Below, in pieces: positions 45,002 through 55,110 of a stretch of 64,000 nt of DNA (the stretch's first letter is position 1; the number at the start of each line of letters is the position of its first letter). The DNA lies in the NCBI RefSeq assembly GCF_003265705.1, contig NW_020312904.1, forward strand, positions 1,081,644-1,145,643, in the 5' to 3' direction. Below the pieces are notes generated by a model. The model saw nothing but the letters and a program-made list of their open reading frames with translations. It was not told where the DNA came from and did not search any database. The stretch is from Callorhinus ursinus. Its lineage: Eukaryota; Chordata; Mammalia; Carnivora; Otariidae. A program made the translations under genes and the position numbers.

Positions 45002-45196
45002 TTTTTAAAGATTTATTTGTTTATTTGAGAGAGAGAGTGAGCAGTGGGGAGGGTAGAGGGAGAGAGAGAATCTCAAGCAGGATCCCCGCTGAGTGTGGAG
45101 CCTGATGTGGGACTCGATCTCACGACCCCGAGACCATGACCTGATCCGAAATCAAGAGTCAGACGCTTAACTGACTAAACCACACAGGTGTCCCCC
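45002..45196 (-). mobile_element. Can-SINE, antisense, older copy
   Basis: Antisense carnivore SINE with TTTTTAAAGATTTATTTG tail, GAGAGAGAG block, CGATCTCACGACC core and tRNA-like head ending at CACAGGTGTCCCC. Flanking duplication is no longer clear, so it is older than the copy at 41880. It interrupts the old L1 ORF2. Confidence 0.88.
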
Positions 45197-46544
45197 CAAA
45201 AAGAAAGCTCTTGGATATCAGTCTTGGCAATGAGATTTTGAGCTTGACACCAAAGGCACAGGCCACAAAAGCAAAAACAGGCAAATGGGCTACATAAAAG
45301 TAAAAAGCATCTGCACAGCAAAGGAAAACCGTCAACAAAATGAAAAGGCAGTCTATGGAATGGGAGAAGATATTTCAAACTGTGCATCTGATAAATGGCT
45401 CATGTCTAAAATATATAAAGAACTTATAAAACTCAATAGCAAAAAAAAATCCAGATAACCCAATTAAAAAATGGACAAAGAACTTGAACAGATATTTCTC
45501 AAAAAAAAAAAAGACATAAAATGACAAACAAGTATATGAAAAGATGTTCAACATCACCAATCATCAGGGAAAGACAAACCAAAACCACAGTGAATCTGTT
45601 AGAATCACCTCACATCTGTTAGAACAGTTAAAATCTAAACGACAGGAAACAAGAGGTGTTGGCGAGGGTGCAGAGGAAGGGGACCCTGGTGCACGGTTGG
45701 TGGGAACGCAAGCTGGTGCAGCCACTCTGGAAAACAGTATGGAGGTTCCTCAAGATGTTGAAAATAGAGCTTCTCTATGCCCCAGCAATGCCACTTCTGG
45801 GTATACCCAGAGGAAATGGAATCAGGATTTCCAAGAGAGGGTGCACCCCCGGTTCACTGCTGCATGACTCACAACAGCCAAGGCATGTGAACAAGCTAAA
45901 TGTGTGTTGATGGACAAATGGATAAAGAAAATGTATGCACATACAATGGAATATTGTTCAGACTTTAGAAAGAAGGAAATCCTGCCATTTGGGAAGGCAG
46001 AGATGGACCTGGAGGATGTGATGCTGAGCGAAATACGCCAGACACGGAAGGACAAATATGGTAAGATCTCATTTCCACGAGGTGACTGAAATAGTCCAAC
46101 CCGGAGAAGCAGAGGGAGGCAGGCGATGGTTGCAGGGGCTGTGGGGAGGGCGCGTGGGGAGGTGACAGTGAGAAGCTACAAGGTTTCAGTTGTGCAAGGT
46201 AGAGGGACCCGGTGGATCCCCTGCACAGCCCAGGGGCTACATCGAGCAGCATGTGCTCTGGGATCAAAGTGTGCCACGACGGAAGGTCTCCTACTACGTG
46301 TTCTGTCCACACACTGATGAGTAAGTGGTTAATCCTAATAACAACAGTGACAAAGGTAATGGCAAAGGAGGCAGGGGGAGACTTTGGGAGGTGATGCGTA
46401 TGTCTGTGGTCTTTGTGGGCTGGCGTGGCTCCCCTGGTGTGAACTTATTCCCAGACTCACTCAGGTGTGCACATTGCCTACATACAGCTTTTTACATGTC
46501 AATCATACCTCATCAAAGTGGTTTAAAAGAAGAGAAAATACATT

Positions 46545-46725
46545 TAAAGAAGAGAAAATATTTCAGGCTTTGCAAGCCACAAATAGTCAATGCTCCCAGA
46601 GTAGAGCAAAAATGGCCACAGACAATACCGAAGCAAGTTGGCACAGCTGTGTTCCAATAAAACTTTATTCACACACACAGGGGGCAGCCGGGTTTGGCTC
46701 TCAGGCAGTTGGGACTCAGCAGTCA
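46545..46725 (-). repeat. hAT-like non-autonomous DNA transposon relic
   Basis: AATATTTCAGGCTTTGCAAG, then ATGGCCACAGACAATACC and TTCCAATAAAACTTTATTCA in this order match the common mammalian repeat also present at 3755-3892 in the other orientation. It lies directly after the old L1 3' end. Confidence 0.62.
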
Positions 46726-47654
46726 AAACAAACAGGCTGTGGTTCTCCATACGATTGATGAACAGCAGCAGCATCACACCACGTGGGAAAGTACGATCGC
46801 ACGCTGCGTGCTGCTCTTCTATAGAAGCCGAAAGCAGCGCACACCCAACAAGGCAGCGTACGTATCTGGACTGGGGAGTGCACAGAACTGTAATAGCACA
46901 CACGTGAGGGGAGGTGGGGGGCAGGCTCAGGTGCGCGCAGGTGGGGAGATGCGCGGTTTTCAGATAGAGGCCATGATCAAGGTCCCAGCAGTGACTTTAG
47001 CGGTGGGCTCACGGGGCCCCTTTCAGGTCACTGAAAAAGGATGGGTCCTATTCTTGGAACGTGAGCGGCCCTAAAAAGAAAAGGAAGGAAGGAGAGAGGA
47101 CAGTCGCGGGTACAACAGTACGTAAACGATGGAGAGACAAGTGTGAGGCCCGGCGGTCGCCCTCCACAGCAGACGGGTGGGGTGGGTACCTTCCTTCTGC
47201 CGGTCTCCAGCAGGCTTTCTGCTTTGCCTGGAATCCCTTCCTCAGAGCAGGGACAAAAGGCAGGAAGAGAGAAAGGCAGCCTAGCCGGGGGCAGCCTGGC
47301 AGGAGGCATGCCGAGCGCAGCAGTCCTATAAGCCCTCGGGCTGGACCAAGCCTCCCGGACTCCAAGCAAGCAGGAACTCGGGTCTGGCAGTGTCTAAATG
47401 GGCCATGCCTCGAAAGAACCTGTCTTTTATTCATTAGAATAGGTTTTTATCAGCTAAGTGCTTTTCAAGAGTTTAAAATGCTGTGAGACTCTTCAAAAGC
47501 TGTGGGAGGAAAGCCTTTCTCATTTATCAGCCTTCCAGGGGATCGGGGGCATGGAGAACGTCAGCTCACAGATAATTCTGGCACATCTCTTCTCTCTACT
47601 CCAGCAAACCTCCACTCACCAGGAAGATATATTAATACAAGTGAATTTGGGGGG
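46726..47654. other. Single-copy DNA, no gene recognised
   Basis: I see no exon or repeat. The overlapping open frames at 47028-47486 on both strands lack domains. Confidence 0.4.
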
Positions 47655-47935
47655 CTTGTGTGTTGAGTCATAAAAATGGTCATAAATAGTAATGACGGTA
47701 TTTTTTTATATTAGGAAAACGCTTTAGATTTTTCAAAACCCTGCTGTAAACATTTTCTTCTTTAATCCTGAGAAGAATCCAGGGAGTGGTGGAGCTCACT
47801 CATAGCAACACATGAGAGCCAGCTGTTAAATTTTCAGGAACTCTGTGAGCTGATTGTTAAACATAGCCATAATGAAGCATTAATGCATAAGCTTAGGATT
47901 AAATAAATTACATTTAAAACAAAGGCAATGAAATA
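47655..47935. other. AT-rich island, candidate conserved non-coding element
   Basis: About 280 bases with ATAAATAGTAATGACGG, CATAATGAAGCATTAATGC and GATTAAATAAATTAC. Part (47740-47800) could be an old MIR, because TTTAATCCTGAGAAGAATCC resembles it. It abuts an old L1 on the right. Confidence 0.35.
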
Positions 47936-48845
47936 AATAAAGGATCCCTATAACTCAACCTCAAAAAATAAACAACCCAATTAAAAACAGGCAAAGGACG
48001 TCAACAGACATTTCTCCAAAGAAGACACTTTGAAGGCTATAATAACACGAAAAGATGCTCAACACCACTGGCCGTTACGGAAACACGAATCGTAATTTCC
48101 AGGAGACACAGCCCCACACCTACTGGCATGGTTAGTATTAGCAAATGGACAATAGCAAGTATTGATGAGGATGTGCAGAAATTGGAGCTTTCATAATTGC
48201 TGGTGGGAATGCAAAATGGCACAACCCCTGTGGAAAAAAGTTTGGCAGGTCCTCAAAAAGTTAAACAGAATTACCATATGACCTGGCACCTCCAGTCCTA
48301 GGTACCTTCCCCAAAGAATTGAACCCAGGGTCTCAAAAACATACTGGTACACTGTGTTCACAGAGCATAGTCACACCAACCAACAGGTGGAAGCCACCCA
48401 AGCGTCCATCTACAGGCGAAGGGGTAAACAGAATGTCGTCGGTCCGTAACCTGGGATGCCACCCAGCCTTACGAAGGGAAGAAGTGCTGATGCCTGCGGA
48501 TGAACACATGAGGACATGTGTAAAGGGAAATAAGCCGGTCACAGAAGGACAAACATTGTGTGGTTCCTCTTCTATGAGCAGCTTAGACAGGTGAAAATCA
48601 GGGAGGCAGAGAGTGGATGGTGGGCCCCAGGGGCTGGGGGAGGGGAATGGCGGCCACTCTTTCATGGGGACTGAGCTGCAGTTCGGGAAGATGGAAAAGT
48701 TCCGGGGATGGAGAGAGGTGATGGTCGCACAACACTGTGAGTGCAATTCGTGCCCCTGAACGTACACTTAGAAGTGATAAAAATGGATGTGGGTTTCACA
48801 TTATGTATGTGTCATTACCTTAACAAAGGAATTTTAAAGAGCAAT
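47936..48845 (+). repeat. Old L1, ORF2 C-terminus to 3'UTR
   Basis: Blocks CATTTCTCCAAAGAAGACA, GGTGGGAATGCAAAATGGCA and AATTACCATATGACCTGGCA occur in L1 ORF2 order. An ATGTGTCATTACC-type 3' end follows near 48815. No open frame is left. Confidence 0.75.
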
Positions 48846-49620
48846 AATGCAAACTCACCATGTCCAGATTTGTTCAGTGTGCTTTCCTGTTATCTGTGAT
48901 CTTGAGGTTTTGCACATGGATTGTGTCTGTTGTGGGTCTGGTGACCTGTGTTCAATGCTTCCGAAAGCGACCAACCTCACCAGCTCTGCGCAGAGAGGCC
49001 GGAACTGGACACAGGAGCGTCACCTGCTCAAGAGTCTCCTTCCTCTGCCTCCTTAATGGAGTGAGACCAGCTTTAAAGGAAAGTTTGGAAAACAAGCAGA
49101 GGTCAAACACAGGGGGAGGAAGACCCCGCCCCGATCCCTGCTCTCCAGACCTAGCGCTGTGGAGCCTCCTGCATGCCAGGCTCTCTGCCGAGGTCGCTCA
49201 TGCCCGGCCAGTGCCGGCTACACGCGCGGACGACTACTTCTGGGCGTGGTAGTGAGTTAAGGACGACTCACCCGAATTTGTGCCAACCTCTGGGTTGAAC
49301 GACACCCCCCACTGGACCACGGCTTGACCTCCTCGGGGGTGTTCTCACATCCTCATACAGAAGTTTATACTTTCACTTTAAAGAAAGACATTGTTTCCTA
49401 TCGAGAAAGGAAACATACATTCATTCTAGAAAAGGTTTGCAGAGCAGAGTGATACACAAATAAACATAAACCAATAGTAGTTGAGCAGACCTTGTTCACA
49501 TCTGCCACATACTCTCGGAGGCTCCTTTTTATGACAACATGCCATTCCCCCCCCTAAAATTGGTATTACACTTTCTCTATTGTTTATGGCCAGATTTTAC
49601 TGAATTGTCTTGTTTACCAA
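48846..49620. other. Single-copy DNA, no gene recognised
   Basis: A 130-codon open frame at 48860-49252 has no recognisable domain. The part after 49350 is AT-richer. Confidence 0.4.
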
Positions 49621-49985
49621 GCGTGTTCGTCATGGTTTTCCAGAGAAAAAGAACCAAAAGGACGTGTGTGTGTGTCAACAGAGCCTTGCTGTGTGAAGCT
49701 GGCTCCGGGGATTATGGAGGCTGGGGGTCTAGAACCGGGTCAGTGGTGGTGTAGCTTCTGCCCCAGGCCGAAGGCAGGAGACAGATGTCCCCTCTGAAGA
49801 CAGGCCGGCAGAGAGCAGGTCCCATGCCTTTCGTTCTATTCAGGTCTTCAACAGGGTGATGAGGCTCCCATACCGGGGAGGGCACTTGCTTTACTCCCTT
49901 GCCCAGGTACTGACCCCATCCGGAATAGGAAAGAGGACTAAACAGCCTGACTTCATCATTAGGTCACTAGTTAGTGGGCTACAGG
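49621..49985 (+). repeat. Mammalian interspersed repeat (TATTAGTCAGGGTTCT type), copy 2, decayed
   Basis: GTCATGGTTTTCCAGAGAAA, GATTATGGAGGCTGGGGGTC, TTCTATTCAGGTCTTCAACA and TTGCTTTACTC follow the same order as in 37536-37988 with higher divergence. Confidence 0.55.
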
Positions 49986-50429
49986 AACACAGTGGTCCTG
50001 GAATCAAGGACAGATCCTTATAATGAACTCAGAAGCCGCAAACACCAAAACCCTTAATACAAAAGTATCAACAGGCACGTACACAGAAATCTCAATGTGC
50101 AGCCGTGTGGTCTGTCCCAGGGGGTCTCTGCACCGAAGGAGAAGGAACCCCAGGCGCTGTGCTGGGATGAGTGCGTGATGATTAACTCACGAGCCCAAAG
50201 CCTACACAGGTGCAAGCTTCATATGCATTCGGTGTACATAGGTAAAAAGCAAAACCGCAAATTCTCCCCAAGTGTGGGTAGACAAGATTTCTGTGACCTT
50301 GGGGAAAGGTGGAGAAGACTATTGTAATAAGCAGAATAAAGCAACAGAAAAGGTAAGGCAGTAGTCATGTTCGGCAATGCCGGTGGGGTCTCAGCATCTG
50401 AGATGACCGTCCGCCATCCCCTATTAGCA
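49986..50429. other. Single-copy DNA, no gene seen
   Basis: I recognise no exon or repeat. Confidence 0.4.
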
Positions 50430-50725
50430 TTCCCCTGGACATATATTTTTTAAATATGGAGACATTTTCATCGCAAGAGAAGGCTTTATTTGGCAGTGCT
50501 GGAATATTCATAATATGCTACAGAATTCAATTTTCTCTTATTTTACATGAAATATTGATATCTGCATTGCTAAATGTGAATGCTTTGTTTCTTTCTGTAT
50601 TTTACTGCTCCTGTCTGATTTGGGAGCCATAGCAGTCTATGCTTCCAAACAAATATGTGGGATTAACTCATTGCTTGGAAGTTTACCAAAAAAAATTTTT
50701 TTTCTATAAAGTCCTGATGCTCTTG
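50430..50725. other. AT-rich island, candidate conserved non-coding element
   Basis: About 295 bases of AT-rich, non-repetitive sequence with TATTCATAATATGC, ACATGAAATATTGATATCTG and similar. No retroelement signature is seen. Confidence 0.38.
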
Positions 50726-52999
50726 AGGAGGAAATGCCGTGAGTGCCTCGTCTGTGTCTGCCTCCTCATTCGCTGGTGGAGCATCTAACCCAGGCTATGT
50801 GGTGTGCACTCCAGGAGGGAGAAGAGGGAAGAGATGAACCAGCACAGACACGGGGAGAAGCTCTGAGACGAGCCATTCCGCGGGAGACACGGCTCTCCTG
50901 GCGTCCTGGGAACATTCCCTATGGTGACGATGATGATTCCCTGGTATTGCTGTAAAATCTCTGTGCTATCTCTCCCTTCCCAGTCCTTTGGTTTTTGTCT
51001 TGAATAGACTTGAATTTCAAGAAAATTGTCTATTCTTACTTTATTTTTCTAAAAAAGAATTAATTTTTTCTAATCTCCTTAGAAATTAGGGTTTTTTTTT
51101 CCCCGTTGTCCAATTTCATATGTTGAACGTTTAGTTCATTTCCTTTCTTCCTCTTTTGCACATGAAAAAAGTAATTAACTCCAGATGCAGCCGTGGCCCC
51201 CTCCGCTGAGGCTGGCTGTACACTCGGACTTTGGTTATTCTAGAAGCACCGTCACCATTGTTAATGATTACAGTGTTCCTTTTATCTTCCAGGACTCTCC
51301 TCTGTGATTGAAATTTCATTGTGTCTGGGTAGGCGAATGTTGTTTGTGCACTTTCTGGTGTTTTTCATTTACTGAAGTTTTCTTGGTGATATTTCTGCAG
51401 TACCGTTCTACACTGGAAAAGAAGGTGCACACGTTCACGTGGTGATCTGCGAACACTCGCCAGGCTTGTGGGAAACACCTCCCTTTAGGATATACCAAGT
51501 TCACGGCCTCAGCGCCGTGCTTCCCCACTGGGGACGGTGGGTTCCCGGGGCACGTTTGGGCAAGATGGGGGCATTGCCTGTCATCACAGCTGGGGACACG
51601 CTGCTGGTGCAGGGGTGGGGGCGGAGGGGCTTCTAAACGTCCTCCACGGCCGGGCCCCCACGCCCCGTGCCGAGGGTGCTGCCGAGAAGCCTGCACAGCA
51701 CCCCTGCTGTCCTTGAAACCCTCGTTCTCCGTCATGTGTTGGGAATGGACGGTGTGTGGAGTGGGGTGCGGAGGGCCAGCCTGGTGGACGTTTGACAGAC
51801 CAGCCCCGGTCTTCTGCGGAGTCCTGGGGAAAATACTGATGCTGCCCCCTCTTTCATGGACGTCTGGCTGTACTGGTCCACCTTCCTGTGTTTTACCTCT
51901 CGTTCTGCCCGGCTTTATCCTTTCAAAAGTGTCCTCTACTTTGACTCTCTCTGAGCCTGTATTTCTCACAATGGGTTTCGAACGACTGTGTTTTGAGCAT
52001 AACTAATGTGCTTCATGTGGCACCCGCACTCATGTCTTTGTATTTCATTTTCTCTTTCGTTTTCTGTATTTTATACATAAAAGTACTTTATTTCAATCTC
52101 CTGCAATGATCTTGGTTGGCCACATTTAATTTATTATTTCTGTCTGAAGCTGCGTCAAGGTTCTGAAAGCCATACTTAAACCTCTGGTCCATTCCCAGAC
52201 TCACAAGGAAAATAGTGTTTACTGTAACATCCATATATAAGTTAAGGAATTTTGAGTATTTTACTGCTCAGCCCCACCCCATCCCTTTCCTGTTAATTAT
52301 AACTAGCACTGACTTTTTAAAAAAAAACACTAAGCTTCTCTTTTATTATTATTTTTGTTTTATTTGCATCAACTTGACAAACACACTGACCACAGCTACT
52401 TAGTCCTGTGCCCCATACTGTGAACACATACCTTCATCTGTGAGCAGATGCTGCTCCTGGGGTAGCCCACCTGAAACGCAAACATGACCTGTTCTGGAAA
52501 CTGAGGACTCACCATGCGCAGACAGGGTCGGCACGGCTCCTGGGTGTTGTCGCTGGAGAAAATCTATCCAAGCATGAAAAACTGTAGCTGTGTGTGAGTC
52601 CATGTGTATATGCCTCCTCGCCACGAGGTCTGGGGCGTGAGGCCAGCCTGGAGCCCATCTGCCTGGAGCCAGACCACAGGGAGCCAATGCAGAGCCTGGT
52701 CTGGGCACCCACACTGGCCTGGGCCCAGCTGGTGGGTGATCCTGCCCTGACTCCTGCCCATGCACAGCAGCACTGGCATTCTGCCCCCTGAGTCATCATC
52801 CTCTCACCATATCCTCCTCTTTCTCATACATGCATCTTCCAGGTGATGCCTCAAGGTCCCCCACTGCACAAGAGATTGCATCTTACACAATGCCTGCTCT
52901 GCTTTGACTCCCCCATAATGGAGTTTGATTCAGTCACAATCTGCAAAACCTCACATTTCCTCTGGGACAGTCACTGGGTTGTTCACTTACCTAAATATT
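50726..52999. other. Single-copy DNA, no gene recognised
   Basis: Mixed composition with AT-rich parts at 51000-51180 and 52020-52390. A 217-codon minus-strand open frame (51316-51969) shows no domain. I identify no repeat. Confidence 0.4.
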
Positions 53000-53125
53000 C
53001 TCACCATCATATCATGGTAAAGGCAGCTTTATGATCCCTGAATCCTTTCCGGGGAAACTGAGTCCGGTGCCTGTTAAGGAGCTCGTAGTGCAGCAGGTAA
53101 GTGGGGAAGCTGGGCACTTATGTCT
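53000..53125 (-). repeat. MIR relic, antisense
   Basis: GGGGAAACTGAGTCCGGTGC, then GTTAAGGAGCTC and GCAGGTAAGTGG match the antisense MIR core in order. Confidence 0.5.
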
Positions 53126-54135
53126 TGAAGCCTCACTGCCTTGTGGCACTTGGCACTGTCCACTCTGGGGCTGGGGGGACAGGCTCAGACCCTCTTCTCG
53201 CATTTCTGGCTCTGTCCTTGGGGAATGGGCTTCTGACGTATCTCCCCATTCAGGAGGGTGTTTGAGGTGTCCCCGGGGTCTCTCCTAGTTTCCATTCGTG
53301 GGAGGCTTGCTCATGCTTGTGATCTGAGCCTGGTGTTCACGGCAGCATGACCCACTGTGCTGGGCATCAGTTCGTTAGAAGCTGGTGAATCTGAGCAGGG
53401 TCTGCTCGCCTGAGTCCCTGGTCCATCCACCCATGCGCAGAGTTGGGGGGCTGGAGGCAGGAGGGACTAGCGACTTCTCCTGGACTGCTGCCTTTGCACT
53501 GAACCTGGACGCAGGGCTACCTTAGCGGACATTTGCTTTGACCCGTGGTGCTGTCCCCATTCAGCCATTGCTCCTGGTGTGGTGACTCCCTAGGCGGGAA
53601 CCCCAGGAGGAAGTGAGAAGAAACCCCTGGGGTCTGGGCGACTCTTCCTCATGCCCCCCTGGGTTCAGAAGTTCACTGAGTGCTCTCCCAACTCTTGAGG
53701 TTCATGTCTCTGGGAAGGTGAGGTTTCAGGAGCTGTCCCCTGTGTCACCCCTCTGTGCCCTGCTCCTGGACACTGTGCAGTCTGAAACCAGTGCTACGCT
53801 GGAGGCCTGGGCCTTCGCCTGCTTCCTGTGCCTTGCAGGGGTCACCGGCTGAAGGTTGCTGGATTGAAGGAGATCTTCTGGACCCACCACCTTCATTATT
53901 GTGTGTGTTCTGGAATTGCATTGCTACAATGTGCCTGGAACTGTCTTTTCTTCCTGGTCAGCTCCGTGAAACCTGCATTTCTCAGCATGAAGCATGCCAG
54001 CGAGACCCCACTCCTTCCCTACCTGAGATGTGTGCCCGGGGTGGGGCGGGGGGTGACGCCCCCCCCCCAGAGCAGGGACTGCAGCCTCACATCTGCTCTC
54101 TGAGCCAGGGGAGGAGGGATAGGCAGGCACAGAAA
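53126..54135. other. GC-rich single-copy DNA, no gene recognised
   Basis: I recognise no exon. The open frame 53755-54474 runs into the (ATCC)n array and reads Ile-His-Pro-Ser repeats there. Confidence 0.4.
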
Positions 54136-54304
54136 CCATCCATCCATCCATCCATCATGCATCCATCCATCCATCTATCCATCCATCCATCCATCCATCC
54201 ATCCATCCATCCATCTATCCATCCATCCATCCATCCATCCATCCATCCATCCATCCATCATGCATCCATCCATCCATCCATCCATCCATCCATCCATCCA
54301 TCCA
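54136..54304. repeat. (ATCC)n tetranucleotide array
   Basis: There are 169 bases of CATC repeats with two ATCATGC interruptions (54155-54160, 54258-54263) and two TCTATCC variants (54174, 54214). The paired interruptions suggest internal duplication of array blocks. Confidence 0.97.
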
Positions 54305-54459
54305 GACCTCTGAGGCCCGGGTTTGTGGGTCATGGGTCCTGGTCATTCCCTGTGGCTGAATTGTCCCAGGCGCCAGGAGGGGCCTGTGCCTGTCCCCACA
54401 TCCACTGCCCTTCACAGCTGCTGTCTCCCCTTAGGTTTGGGGGTTCAGAGAGGTATAGA

Positions 54460-55110
54460 ATGCTCTGCTGGTAAATTCAAAGGAATTAATGATACAACTC
54501 ATAATAGTTTTTAAAATGGCATTTAATTCAACCTTTCTTTAATGCATAGAGTGTGCATATGAAGTCATAGAGTCCACTAGACTTTAAATAAAATATAAGA
54601 CAAGTTAATTTCTGCCTTTCTTTTTATTTTATTTTGCTACTATTCAAATGTCCCCAGTTAATGATTTCAGAGTGGGGGAACCTTCCCAAATAAAACATAC
54701 TGAAGATTTTCTTTTTTTCTGGAGTAATTCATCCAAAACCATTAAAATCATTGAGTTCACAATCGTTACCTCCTAATGGTTATTGAGCCTGATTCTGCCC
54801 TGTAGCAATTCAATCCGGAGGGAAATCACTCCTGCTTGGCCTTCAGTCTCACTGAATCTCAAGGTCAATGCTTGTTGGCTTCATTTTAGGACAGGAGCCA
54901 GGTCCAACTTGCCCAAGAGCTTAGGTTCAGAAAATTAATGGCCTAATTAATAGAAATCATTATTAAACCACACAATTAACATCTTAGAGCAAAACTAAAT
55001 CTTAAAATGAAAGTCCTCGATGTGCTAATGGATAGATTTAGCAAACCTGTATTGAGTTTTCCCTGTGCAACTGCTACTGTGGCCCAAATAAACATTCAGT
55101 ATAACCTACA
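54460..55110. other. 650-bp AT-rich island, candidate conserved non-coding element
   Basis: This is the largest non-repetitive AT-rich block in the right half. It carries many homeodomain-type cores: GGAATTAATGATAC, CCAGTTAATGATTTC, GAAAATTAATGG, CCTAATTAATAG and CACAATTAACATC. Flanks are GC-rich and no L1, SINE or LTR similarity is seen. It is the strongest enhancer candidate here, though conservation is untested. Confidence 0.45.

Larger units (their letters stand above)
40716..46535 (+). repeat. Ancient L1 (host of nested insertions)
   Basis: The old L1 can be followed in plus orientation through four later insertions. RT segments are at 40720-40935, 41578-41879 and 42087-42291. ORF2 C-terminal half is at 44664-45001 and 45197-46060. 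The 3'UTR ends near 46530 (ATGTCAATCATACCTCATCA). Each piece resumes where the previous one stopped. The sequence is strongly diverged with no usable frame. Confidence 0.75.

Noticed and set aside
53755..54474. 239-codon frame
   Set aside because: It passes through the (ATCC)n array and reads Ile-His-Pro-Ser repeats there; no domain outside.
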